In this document: piece after piece, positions 25,717-33,451 of the stretch | Layout: each line of letters starts with the position of its first letter | How positions within the stretch are numbered: the stretch's first letter is position 1 | Assembly (NCBI GenBank): GCA_025370075.1 | Contig: CP073016.1 | Span: 4,340,001-4,404,000, forward strand | Source: Chryseotalea sp. WA131a | Lineage (GTDB): Bacteria > Bacteroidota > Bacteroidia > Cytophagales > Cyclobacteriaceae | Reading direction: 5' to 3' | Length of the DNA stretch: 64,000 bases | Program-made: the position numbers and the translations under genes | The notes under the pieces: generated by a model | What the model was told of the DNA's origin: nothing | The model's database searches: none | The model's input: only the letters and a program-made list of their open reading frames with translations

Positions 25717-26877
25717 TCAGTTTTTGATTTTAGCTATATTCTTCCAGTTCAGAATCTTCGTTTTTTCAACTTGCCCATCTTTTCCATTGAAGACCAAGTA
25801 AGATGACTTCAATTTGGGATTCAATTTTTGCCAATAGCGGATGCCTTTTAGAAAATCCAAGTGAAACGTGGTAGATGACTTGATTTCAATAGGCACAACA
25901 GCATCCGACTGGTCGAGCAGCAAATCAATTTCGTTACCAGTTCGGTCGCGCCAGTAAAACAAGTTGCTTCGCAAGCCGCGGTTCAACCTACTTTTCAACA
26001 GCTCAATTATCATCAAGTTCTCCATCAAGGCTCCGCGCAGTGGATGGTTCGCCATCTGCTTTTCATTTTCTATTTCAAGCAACGAACTGCAAAGCCCGGT
26101 ATCATAAAAGTAAAGCTTGGGCATTTGCAAAAGTCGCTTACCAAGATTGTTGTAATACGGTTGCAGTCGAAAGGCAATAAAACTCGCTTCGAGTATGCCC
26201 AGCCAGTTGAGTACCGTCTTTTGGTCGATGCCGCAGTCGTTGGCGATGGCGGAGTAATTCAGTTGCTGCCCGGTGCGTGTAGCGCAGATTTTCAAAAACC
26301 GCTGAAACAAGGCAAGATTGCTGATGTTTTTTATTTGCCGAACATCACGTTCAACATACGTCAATAAATAATTGGGATAGTAGTCAGTAGGTGCAATGCG
26401 TTGCTGGTACAAGCGCGGGTAGCCACCACGGAACAAAAAACCATCAAGCGTTTGTTTGCCGAAGTTTGTATCACGAAGTTCAGTCAAGCTAAACGGCAGT
26501 AATTGAATGAAGGCAATGCGGCCCGCCAGCGTTTGCGTAATGGTTTCGAGCAATAATAAATTTTGCGAACCCGTAATCACGAAAAGTCCTGCTTTCTTTT
26601 TGTGAGCATCTACCAATTCTTGCAGGTACGATAGCAGTTGAGGTGCACGCTGAATTTCGTCAAAGACAGCGCCATTTTTGTAGGCTGATAGAAATGCGCG
26701 AGGGTCGCGGATTGCCAGTAACACCGTATCTTGGTTTTCAAAGCTGACGTACGGCTTTTTTGGAAAGAGTTCTTTCGCTAGGGTGGTCTTTCCAGATTGA
26801 CGTGGACCGAGCAACCCGACCACGGGAAACTTAGTGGCCAATTGTTTTAGTTTTTGCGAAGCGGCTCTTACTACCAT
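25717..26877 (-). CDS. AAA ATPase with C-terminal DUF4143 (second copy of the family)
   Basis: 386 residues. Walker A is GPRQSGKT (24-31), Walker B is AVFDEIQRAPQLL, sensor 1 is FVITGSQNLLL. A helix-turn-helix-like stretch NYSAIANDCGIDQKTVLNWLGIL precedes the C-terminal DUF4143 with NEIDLLL ... VVPIEIKSS, the E-D-ExK pattern of PD-(D/E)xK folds. Only distantly similar to the protein at 9160-10338 but with the same layout. A perfect -7 box lies 4 bases before the ATG, implying a leaderless message. Related palindromes flank the gene on both sides. Function unknown. Confidence 0.85.
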   Translation of the reverse strand: MVVRAASQKLKQLATKFPVVGLLGPRQSGKTTLAKELFPKKPYVSFENQDTVLLAIRDPRAFLSAYKNGAVFDEIQRAPQLLSYLQELVDAHKKKAGLFVITGSQNLLLLETITQTLAGRIAFIQLLPFSLTELRDTNFGKQTLDGFLFRGGYPRLYQQRIAPTDYYPNYLLTYVERDVRQIKNISNLALFQRFLKICATRTGQQLNYSAIANDCGIDQKTVLNWLGILEASFIAFRLQPYYNNLGKRLLQMPKLYFYDTGLCSSLLEIENEKQMANHPLRGALMENLMIIELLKSRLNRGLRSNLFYWRDRTGNEIDLLLDQSDAVVPIEIKSSTTFHLDFLKGIRYWQKLNPKLKSSYLVFNGKDGQVEKTKILNWKNIAKIKN

Positions 26878-26881
26878 TTTG

Positions 26882-26889
26882 CAAAGATA
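26882..26889 (-). promoter_or_regulatory. -7 box (TATCTTTG) of the DUF4143 gene
   Basis: TATCTTTG on the minus strand matches TAnnTTTG at every fixed position and ends 4 bases before the ATG at 26877. The flanking palindrome at 26896-26930 covers the region where the -33 contact would be expected. Confidence 0.6.
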
Positions 26890-26895
26890 ATGAAT

Positions 26896-26930
26896 TTGAC
26901 AAATCCGGAATCAGATTCCGAATTTGTCAA
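26896..26930. repeat. palindrome upstream of the DUF4143 gene
   Basis: Two 17-base arms, TTGACAAATCCGGAATC and GATTCCGAATTTGTCAA, around a single A; 16 of 17 positions pair. Related to the palindrome at 25682-25711. Confidence 0.85.
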
Positions 26931-26992
26931 GTACGAATATGCCTTTTTAACCTAAAAACGGCTATTTGTACAGATTTTTAAAAAAATCTACT

Positions 26993-27169
26993 TCAAGGTT
27001 CTTGCAAAAAATATTTATCCCAGATAGCCAGCGCTGGCTTTGGTTGAAACGGAGTATCGACCATTCCAATCGTGGTAAACAAGAAAATATTAGATGGCGC
27101 AGCCGGTTCTTCTTTTTTACTACAAGCAAATAGAATAAGAAGACTTAATGGGAAAGTACTTTTTAACAT
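26993..27169 (-). CDS. small putative lipoprotein (58 aa)
   Basis: A signal peptide II with lipobox LLILFAC at residues 10-16, followed by SKKEEPAAPSN, typical of short Bacteroidota lipoproteins. The remaining ~30 residues match nothing I recognise. The protein could be the N-terminal stump of a longer gene, because the frame stops early. An AT-only palindrome (AGATTTTT / AAAAAAATCT, about 26970-26987) downstream may act as a weak terminator. Confidence 0.45.
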   Translation of the reverse strand: MLKSTFPLSLLILFACSKKEEPAAPSNIFLFTTIGMVDTPFQPKPALAIWDKYFLQEP

Positions 27170-27269
27170 GGTGGTAATAGCCATCGAAATCGGTTACGTT
27201 AAAATCAGATGGTTTGTTCAGTACTAGTCAACAAAATGATTAACTTGTCTCATAAAATTAAAAAGAAAA

Positions 27270-28043
27270 ATGGCACAAGGTTTATTGATTGACATGGATG
27301 GTGTGATTTATGGTGGTGATACGATGATTGCAGGCGCAGATACATTCATCAATCGGTTGCTAAAAGATAACATTCCCTTCATGTTCATGACCAACAACAG
27401 TCAGCGCACGCGCATTGATGCCGTGCGCAAGTTGGCCAAGATGGGTATAAAAGTAAGCGAAGAGCACGTGTACACCAGCGCCATGGCAACAGGCAAATTT
27501 TTGGCCAGTCAAATTCCTGGCGGCACTGCGTTTGTGTTGGGCGAAGGTGGTTTGATTTCCAGTTTGCACGAAAATGGAATTTCGTTGGTGAATTCAGATC
27601 CTGATTTTGTGGTGTTGGGCGAAGGAAGAAATTTTACATTGGAGATGGTACAAAAATCGGTGGACATGATTTTGGCAGGTGCCAAATTTGTGATCACCAA
27701 CCGCGACCCATCTCCTAAGAAAATGGGCTGGGATAATTTGGGCATAGCTGCCACCAGCGCCATGATTGAGGAAGCCACCGGCATCAAGGCATTTGTGGTG
27801 GGCAAGCCAAGCCCTGTGATGATGCGATCGGCACGCAAAGCATTGGCTTTGGAAACAGCCGAGACCACCATTATTGGCGATACGATGGACACCGACATCC
27901 GCGGAGGCGTGCAGATGGGCTACAAAACGATTTTGGTGTTGAGCGGTGTGACGAAAAGAGAAAATTTATCGCGCTTTGCTTTCAAACCTGATTTGGTGGT
28001 GGATTCTGTTAGCGATATTAAGTTGCCATTGATTTGGTGGTAG
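27270..28043 (+). CDS. HAD-IIA phosphatase (NagD/PGP-like)
   Basis: 257 residues. The HAD nucleophile and acid/base are Asp8 and Asp10 in LLIDMDGVIYGGD; motif II is FMTNNSQRT; the late metal-binding motif is IIGDTMDTDIRGGVQMG with Lys in VVGKPSPVMMRSA. The class IIA cap domain lies in the middle. Family members dephosphorylate small phosphorylated metabolites such as nucleoside monophosphates or phosphoglycolate; the substrate here is unknown. Confidence 0.9.
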   Translation: MAQGLLIDMDGVIYGGDTMIAGADTFINRLLKDNIPFMFMTNNSQRTRIDAVRKLAKMGIKVSEEHVYTSAMATGKFLASQIPGGTAFVLGEGGLISSLHENGISLVNSDPDFVVLGEGRNFTLEMVQKSVDMILAGAKFVITNRDPSPKKMGWDNLGIAATSAMIEEATGIKAFVVGKPSPVMMRSARKALALETAETTIIGDTMDTDIRGGVQMGYKTILVLSGVTKRENLSRFAFKPDLVVDSVSDIKLPLIWW

Positions 28044-28090
28044 TTTTTTGTCTTAGTTAAATGCATTATTTTTAAGATTAAGATGTTAAA

Positions 28091-28333
28091 ATGATTATGA
28101 AAGAAGCCATAGCCCTACGAAGAGAAACAAAAAAGTACATCGACCAAGCGGATGTTAAAACCATCAAAATGATTCATGCACTTTTAGAAGCTGAAAAGGA
28201 GAGTGATTGGTATGACGATCTTAGTGAAGGTGCGCGTACTTCTATTGAAAGAGGTTTAAAGGATGAAAAGGCGGGAAGGACAACACCTCATGAAGTTGTT
28301 ATGAAACGTTATCAAAAATGGAGATTAAAATAA
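28091..28333 (+). CDS. antitoxin-like protein of a ParE/RelE-type pair
   Basis: 80 residues. A pattern seen in Bacteroidota antitoxins is visible: an N-terminal helical stretch, ALLEAEKESDWYDDL, then SIERGLKDEKAGRTTPHEVVMKRYQKW at the C-terminus. The toxin frame begins inside its last codons (ATG at 28318) as in intact pairs. Since the toxin is broken, the antitoxin may be a solitary remnant. Confidence 0.65.
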   Translation: MIMKEAIALRRETKKYIDQADVKTIKMIHALLEAEKESDWYDDLSEGARTSIERGLKDEKAGRTTPHEVVMKRYQKWRLK

Positions 28334-28419
28334 TCTGGTCTGATAAGTCAATAAAGAAATTTTATGACAATTGTTCTCCTTTCATTTTGGAATGTGAAGC
28401 AGGATACATTAAAAATTAA
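28318..28419 (+). pseudogene. truncated ParE/RelE-like toxin
   Basis: 33 codons starting MEIKIIWSDKSIKKFYDN, the usual opening of ParE/RelE toxins (IxWSxxAxxxLxxIxxY). It overlaps the antitoxin stop by 16 bases, then stops at 28419 after non-conserved residues. The normal ~95-residue length is not reached and no other frame continues the domain, so it is inactive by deletion. Confidence 0.6.
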
Positions 28420-28442
28420 ATATCAATAAAACTTAAACACTT

Positions 28443-28853
28443 ATGAAAAGAACAGCATCCGCGCACTGGGAAGGAGATTTGAAAACCGGAAAAGGACACA
28501 TCACTTCGCAAAGCACTGTCCTCAACAACACACAGTTTTCATTTAAAACACGATTTGAAGACGGCATCGGCACTAATCCTGAAGAGTTATTGGCTGCCGC
28601 TCACGCTGGCTGCTTTACCATGGCAGTAGGTGCGGCACTTACACAAGTCGGCACTCCTGCTACTTCGCTCGATACCATGGCAACTCTCAATTTGGAAGGA
28701 TTAGATATTACTGGTATACATCTTTCCATTAAAGGAAAAGTGCCGGGTATTACCGCTGCTCAATTTGAAGAAGTGACCAAAGGCGCAGAGAAAAATTGCA
28801 TCATTTCAAAAGCATTGAAAGTGGCGATCAGCTCGGATGCTGAATTGTTGTAG
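28443..28853 (+). CDS. osmC: OsmC-family peroxidase
   Basis: 136 residues. The redox cysteines are Cys57 (AAAHAGCFTMA) and Cys119 (AEKNCIISKAL), with upstream GIGTNPEELL; these are the signatures of OsmC/Ohr proteins. The N-terminal WEGDLKTGKGHI strand fits the OsmC rather than the Ohr branch. Such enzymes reduce organic hydroperoxides using thiols. Convergent with the WYL regulator gene. Confidence 0.9.
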   Translation: MKRTASAHWEGDLKTGKGHITSQSTVLNNTQFSFKTRFEDGIGTNPEELLAAAHAGCFTMAVGAALTQVGTPATSLDTMATLNLEGLDITGIHLSIKGKVPGITAAQFEEVTKGAEKNCIISKALKVAISSDAELL

Positions 28854-28869
28854 CGATTTCTAGATTGAT

Positions 28870-28919
28870 AAGAACTTCACGGACTCAGGCAATCACTTTG
28901 TAATGTTCGTGAAGTTCTT
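28870..28919. repeat. 12-bp perfect inverted repeat between osmC and WYL gene
   Basis: AAGAACTTCACG (28870-28881) and CGTGAAGTTCTT (28908-28919) with a 26-base loop. The right arm is coding sequence near the C-terminus of the WYL protein and the left arm is intergenic. It may serve as a shared transcription stop for the convergent genes. Confidence 0.6.
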
Positions 28920-29841
28920 CTACCAAATGAAGAACGTGTTCTTTTAACTCTTCGGGGCTTTCTATTTCTACCGCTCGGCCGTACGATAGCAACCAGCGCG
29001 CCATCATGTTCAAGTCGGCCGTCAAAAATTTCATGCGCACACGGCCTTCTGCTTTTTCTTCTGACACATACCCAAAATAGTGACGTGAGTTTTGCACGAA
29101 TTGTGCGGCTTCCATCTCAAAGCTAACCTCAGCCGATTTCATTTCTGTGTTCGTTTGTTGCAAGCTGTTGAGGTACTCTTGCAAGGTGGAGATACTGCGA
29201 GGTGCAAAAACCGTTTCCGTTGTTTTTAAGTGGCTGATGCGGTCGGTGCGGAAATCGCGAAAACCATTGCGCAGCCGGCACCACGCAATCAAATGCCACG
29301 CGGCACTGTAATAAAATAAACCGATGGGCTCCACCTCGCGTGTGGTGTGCTCGCTTTGGTTGTTGAGGTATTGAAATTGCACCACCTTCTTTTGTGCAAC
29401 GACCTTTTGCAAGTCAGACAAATGGTTGCCGGCCTGGGCGGGCAACTGCATGTGCGGTTTTAGTACTTCGATGTGCGCTTGCAAATTTTCCAAGTGATCT
29501 TTTTGTGCTTCGTTGAGCACGGCCTTCACTTTCATCAACGCATTTTCAAATGCCGTGCGCACCGAGTGATCCGTCATGCGCTCGACCAACTTTCCAGCCA
29601 TCATCATGGCGCTGGCTTCATCTTGCGTGAACATGACGGGCGGCAAATGAAAACCATCTACAATAAAATAACCCGTGCCTGCCTCCGAGCCAATGGGCAC
29701 ACCTGCTTCCATCAGTGCCTTCACATCGCGGTACACGGTGCGCAAACTGATTTCGAACCGATGGGCAATCTCCTCTGCTTTTACAATGCGCTTGGTTTGC
29801 AGTTGAATGAGAATGGCAGTAAGGCGATCGATGCGGTTCAT
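28885..29841 (-). CDS. HTH-WYL transcriptional regulator (YafY family)
   Basis: 318 residues. The N-terminal winged HTH covers about 1-60 (MNRIDRLTAILIQLQ ... AEEIAHRFEISLRTVYRDVKAL). A central WYL domain follows (about 145-215: VQFQYLNNQSEHTTREVEPIGLFYYSAAWHLIAWC ... FRDFRTDRI), then a WCX C-terminal extension (about 235-315). The WYL domain usually binds a ligand, often a nucleotide or nucleic acid. The target is unknown; the gene is transcribed towards osmC. Confidence 0.9.
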   Translation of the reverse strand: MNRIDRLTAILIQLQTKRIVKAEEIAHRFEISLRTVYRDVKALMEAGVPIGSEAGTGYFIVDGFHLPPVMFTQDEASAMMMAGKLVERMTDHSVRTAFENALMKVKAVLNEAQKDHLENLQAHIEVLKPHMQLPAQAGNHLSDLQKVVAQKKVVQFQYLNNQSEHTTREVEPIGLFYYSAAWHLIAWCRLRNGFRDFRTDRISHLKTTETVFAPRSISTLQEYLNSLQQTNTEMKSAEVSFEMEAAQFVQNSRHYFGYVSEEKAEGRVRMKFLTADLNMMARWLLSYGRAVEIESPEELKEHVLHLVEELHEHYKVIA

Positions 29842-29996
29842 GTGTGAAAGTTAACAAGAAGACGGGAGGTGGGCAAAGACCGGATACAAAAAAGCACAAT
29901 TGCCTTCATGTTAAGAATGGGAATTTGTAGGTTTGAGGGCTACGTAAATGCAATAGTTGGCCGTCATTGTAAAAAGACACCGTACAAAAATTGACA

Positions 29997-30815
29997 ATGG
30001 AGTTGAATCCGAAAACATATGAGCCGACTACCAAATTGAAAGAATTTGTCAAACGGTATTGGACATTAGACGGTGAGAAAGAAAATATACCTCTCAAAAA
30101 CACCATCATACCAGACGGCACGATGAAATTGATTTTTCATTATGGAGAAACCTACAAACATCATTCACAAAATGGCGAGATAACAATTTTACCAAAATGC
30201 TTTCTAATTGGACAATTGACAAAGCCCTATGTGATTGAGCCCATAGGAGTAACAGGTAGTTTTGTTGTGCAATTCAAACCAAATGGATTTTTACCGTTTA
30301 CATCAATCCCAATCAAAGAAATGGAAAACACTGCGGTGCCATTGACCATCTTGTATGGAGCAGAAGGCGTAAATCTTAGCAATCAAATCTTAAACGCAAA
30401 CTCTACATCTGAAAGAATTAATCTTATCGAGACCTTTCTTTTAAAAAAATTAGCTGATAAACGCATAATCGACAAAATCGTAACATCAACAATTGAAACC
30501 ATCTTCAGCACAAATGGACAGTTCTCGGTGAATGAATTTTCAAAGAGCAATAACATAAACCGAAGACAATTAGCTCGGAAATTTTCTTCAGCCATTGGGT
30601 TAAGTCCAAAACAATTAGCAAAAACAATTAGAATTCAGGCAACATTGAAAGTATTACTGAATGAACAGATTACAAGCCTAACTGACTTGGCTTATGAAAA
30701 CGAATATTTTGACCAAGCACATTTTATTAAAGAATTTAAGGAATTTACAGGATTGACACCGAAGGAGTTTTTCGGAGACGACCTAAAAATGTCTTTGATT
30801 TTTGACAAAAAATAA
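29997..30815 (+). CDS. AraC-family transcriptional regulator (DUF6597-like sensor)
   Basis: 272 residues from ATG 29997; an in-frame TTG six bases earlier is possible. The N-terminal part (NPKTYEPTTKLKEFVKRYW ... IIPDGTMKLIFHYG) is the DUF6597-like domain found in such regulators. The C-terminal ~100 residues contain two HTH motifs (SVNEFSKSNNINRRQLARKF and SLTDLAYENEYFDQAHFIKEF) and the closing FTGLTPKEFF. The two VOC genes and a TfoX-like gene follow in the same direction and may be its targets. Confidence 0.88.
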   Translation: MELNPKTYEPTTKLKEFVKRYWTLDGEKENIPLKNTIIPDGTMKLIFHYGETYKHHSQNGEITILPKCFLIGQLTKPYVIEPIGVTGSFVVQFKPNGFLPFTSIPIKEMENTAVPLTILYGAEGVNLSNQILNANSTSERINLIETFLLKKLADKRIIDKIVTSTIETIFSTNGQFSVNEFSKSNNINRRQLARKFSSAIGLSPKQLAKTIRIQATLKVLLNEQITSLTDLAYENEYFDQAHFIKEFKEFTGLTPKEFFGDDLKMSLIFDKK

Positions 30816-30901
30816 GATTGTCCCATTTTTACAATTTTGCCGTTTGGATTGATTCTTCCTTTGCATCGCAACAGTGCAAAAAACTTAAAAATCACATTAA
30901 A

Positions 30902-31276
30902 ATGGCAAATGTAAATCCAGTTGGTTGGTTTGACCTACATGTAGCAAACTTAGACCGAGCAAAAAAATTCTACGAAACAGTTTTCAATGTAAAACTTACT
31001 GACCTTCCTATTGAGTGGGGCAAGCAATCGCTTTTCCCTTTTAACCACGAAAGCCCAAACATTTCAGGTGCATTGGTTGAAAAAGTAGATTTTGTACCAG
31101 CTAGCAACAATACGGTTATTTATTTTGAAACCGAAGACAACATAACAGAGGAACAAAGAGTTGAAAAAGCTGGTGGAAAAGTTGTGCAACCTAAAATGAA
31201 TATTGGTGAATTCGGTTTCATCTCCATTTTTATTGATACAGAAGGCAATACGGTAGGACTTCATTCTCGCAAGTAG
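30902..31276 (+). CDS. VOC-family protein (glyoxalase/bleomycin-resistance fold), cytoplasmic
   Basis: 124 residues starting MANVNPVGWFDLHVANLDRAKKF, a single VOC fold with a repeated beta-alpha-beta pattern. The likely metal or substrate residues lie in GWFDLHV, IYFETED and NTVGLHSRK. The family is functionally diverse, so no reaction is assigned. The copy at 31340 is its closest relative. I chose ATG 30902; the longer frame from 30818 would encode non-conserved residues across the promoter region. Confidence 0.85.
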   Translation: MANVNPVGWFDLHVANLDRAKKFYETVFNVKLTDLPIEWGKQSLFPFNHESPNISGALVEKVDFVPASNNTVIYFETEDNITEEQRVEKAGGKVVQPKMNIGEFGFISIFIDTEGNTVGLHSRK

Positions 31277-31339
31277 TCTTCAGACCTGGCTAACATTTTT
31301 GACATTCTGAGTAAAAAAAAACCAATTAAGAATAAAAAT

Positions 31340-31798
31340 ATGAGCAATAAATTCTTTCATATAATCCTGCTTTTGTCCTTCACTTTTTTTCAAGCTAAAT
31401 CGCAAGAAAAGGCAATATCAAAAAATGCAAGTGGCAACCCGGTAGGTTGGTTTGATGTTAACGTAGGAAACTTAGACCGAGCAAAGAGATTCTACGAAAC
31501 AGTTTTCAATGTAAAACTAACTGACGCTCCCATGGAATGGGGGAAGCAATCATTTTTCCCTTTCAATCCCCAAAGCCCCAACATTTCAGGTGCTTTGGTA
31601 GAGAAAAAAGAATATCAGCCAAGTAGCAATAATACAGTTATCTATTTTGAAACCGAAGATATCATTGCAGAAGAACAAAGAATTGAAAAGGCTGGCGGAA
31701 AAGTTGTGCAATCTAAAATGAATATTGGTGAGTTTGGCTTTATCTCTATATTCATTGACACAGAAGGCAATACAGTAGGGCTTCACTCGCGTAAATAA
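31340..31798 (+). CDS. VOC-family protein, secreted paralogue
   Basis: 152 residues. After an N-terminal signal peptide (SNKFFHIILLLSFTFFQAKSQ) it is nearly the same protein as its neighbour: WFDVNVGNLDRAKRFYETVF, then KVVQSKMNIGEFGFISIFI and NTVGLHSRK. It arose by tandem duplication. The export signal replaces the start of the parent, so the fold should act in the periplasm. Predicted cleavage is just before EKAIS. Confidence 0.85.
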   Translation: MSNKFFHIILLLSFTFFQAKSQEKAISKNASGNPVGWFDVNVGNLDRAKRFYETVFNVKLTDAPMEWGKQSFFPFNPQSPNISGALVEKKEYQPSSNNTVIYFETEDIIAEEQRIEKAGGKVVQSKMNIGEFGFISIFIDTEGNTVGLHSRK

Positions 31799-31807
31799 TT
31801 TTCATTT

Positions 31808-32161
31808 ATGACCTACGACACAAACCTTGCTGATAGAGTTAGAGAATATCTTGCTGAAATACCTGGCATAGACATTGATGAAAAAGAAATGTTCAATGTT
31901 TTAAACTTTATGGTAAATGGAAAGACTTGTGTTTGTGTAAGTGGTGAAAATTTAATGTTGCGTTTTGACCCAAGCCGACAAGAAGAACTTTCGGAAAAAG
32001 ATGGTTATGAGACAATGTTGATGAAAGGTAAAGAATACAAAGGTTATTGCTATATAAACCCAGACGGGTTTAAAGACAGAAAAGACTTTGAATTTTTCTT
32101 AAACTTATGCCTTGACTATAACAAAGTCGCCAAGTCATCAAAGGAACGAAAGACGAAATAA
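31808..32161 (+). CDS. TfoX N-terminal-domain protein
   Basis: 117 residues: DTNLADRVREYLAEI ... EKEMFNVLNFMVNGKTCVCV ... LMLRFDPSRQEEL ... KGYCYINPDGFKDRKDFEFF, and a lysine-rich tail. These are the hallmarks of small stand-alone TfoX-N proteins. Full TfoX/Sxy regulates competence in gamma-proteobacteria, but the role of single-domain forms is not known. Nine bases after the VOC gene, so likely in one transcript. Confidence 0.85.
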   Translation: MTYDTNLADRVREYLAEIPGIDIDEKEMFNVLNFMVNGKTCVCVSGENLMLRFDPSRQEELSEKDGYETMLMKGKEYKGYCYINPDGFKDRKDFEFFLNLCLDYNKVAKSSKERKTK

Positions 32162-32315
32162 AACAAAGAACGGCTAAAAGCGGTTTTCCGTCAGGCGGGG
32201 TTCAGTGCTTCGTCTGATGCTTCTTGGTGTATTTGAGCTTTGTTACTTCGTATCAAGTGGGTACCAAAAATCTCGCCCGCACGCAAGGCCGCAAAACTTT
32301 ACTGATCCCCTATCT

Positions 32316-33314
32316 CTACCACCTAATCAATGCTGAGGCCCACGTAAAGCCACTGCCAAAGGCAGCTAAGCAAACGATGTTGCCTTCTTGAAGTTTTCCT
32401 TCGGCCCAGGCTTCGCTTAAAGCAATGGGAATGGAACCTGCCGTGGTGTTTCCGTAGCGCATAATGTTGTTGTACACTTGGTCATCGCGCAACGCAAGTT
32501 TTTCTTGTATGTATTGGCTGATGCGCAAGTTGGCTTGGTGTGGCACGAGCAAATCAATTTGTTCTTTGGTCATGTTGTTTTTGGTGAGTGCCTCGTTGAT
32601 CACTTCCATAAAACGCACCACCGCATGTTTAAAAACTTGGTTGCCATTCATCACCACTTTAAATCCCGTAGTATCTAAAAATTGTTCGGCCTGCCGCTCA
32701 GCATGTGGGCGGCTGCTGCCGGGGTCTTTTACATAAAGTTCTTCAGCAAAACGCCCATCGGCATGTAAATGCGTAGATAAGATGCCCGGCTTATCGCTCG
32801 CCTGTAAAATGGCCGCGCCTGCGCCATCACCAAAAATCACTGCCGTGTTTCTTCCACGGGTGGTAATGTCAAGTGCCGTAGATTGGATTTCGCCACCCAC
32901 TACCAATATGGTTTTGTACATACCCGTTTTTATAAATTGATCGGCCACCGATAGTGCATAGATAAAACCCGAGCACGCATTTTTAATTTCAATGGCACCG
33001 ATGCCTTCCAAGCCTAGTTCGCGTTGCATCAGCACGCCCGAACCAGGGAAGTAATAATCGCTGGTGATGCTGGCGAACACAATAAACTCCACATCTTTTT
33101 CGGTGAGGTTGGCGCGCTGCAAGGCCATGCGCGCGGCCTTTGCGCCCATGTTGCCAACGGTATCTACGGCAGGGTCAATCCATCTGCGCTCTTTAATGCC
33201 GGTGCGTTCCACAATCCACGCATCGTTGGTCTCCATTAAGGTAGAAAGATATTCGTTGGTGATTACAGTATCAGGCACATGGTGGCCAAGGCCAACAATT
33301 TTGGAATGGGGCAT
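32316..33314 (-). CDS. fabH: 3-oxoacyl-ACP synthase III
   Basis: 332 residues, a thiolase-fold enzyme that starts fatty-acid elongation by condensing an acyl-CoA with malonyl-ACP. The catalytic triad is readable: Cys114 in IKNACSGFIYAL, His259 in LVPHQANLRI and Asn289 in RYGNTTAGSIP. Other marks are WIVERTGIKERRW near the start and GDGAGAAIL. It stands alone rather than in the plsX-fabH-fabD cluster; Bacteroidota often have several FabH paralogues, so a specialised acyl starter is possible. Confidence 0.92.
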   Translation of the reverse strand: MPHSKIVGLGHHVPDTVITNEYLSTLMETNDAWIVERTGIKERRWIDPAVDTVGNMGAKAARMALQRANLTEKDVEFIVFASITSDYYFPGSGVLMQRELGLEGIGAIEIKNACSGFIYALSVADQFIKTGMYKTILVVGGEIQSTALDITTRGRNTAVIFGDGAGAAILQASDKPGILSTHLHADGRFAEELYVKDPGSSRPHAERQAEQFLDTTGFKVVMNGNQVFKHAVVRFMEVINEALTKNNMTKEQIDLLVPHQANLRISQYIQEKLALRDDQVYNNIMRYGNTTAGSIPIALSEAWAEGKLQEGNIVCLAAFGSGFTWASALIRW

Positions 33315-33383
33315 AGCAGCTTTTTTTGTGGCTGCTAAATTAAGGAATTGTTACCTAATGAGTGTTAGTTTACGAGTCCAAAA

Positions 33384-33435
33384 GTTTAAAGCTCTTGGGT
33401 TAGATTGGCTAGGCCATAAACCAAGAACTTTAAAC
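33384..33435. repeat. inverted repeat and heptamer tract between fabH and the permease-peptidase gene
   Basis: GTTTAAAGCTCTTGG (33384-33398) pairs with CCAAGAACTTTAAAC (33421-33435) at 14 of 15 positions. The right arm continues as 7-base steps GAACTTT, AAACCCT, GAACTTC and AAACCTT up to the stop codon of the neighbouring gene (33452). It may end transcription of the permease-peptidase gene. Confidence 0.65.
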
Positions 33436-33451
33436 CCTGAACTTCAAACCT

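Noticed and set aside
25717..26877. Reading the DUF4143 protein as a transposase
   Set aside because: It has Walker A/B and sensor motifs and no DDE, HUH or recombinase signature; mobility is only suggested by the flanking palindromes.
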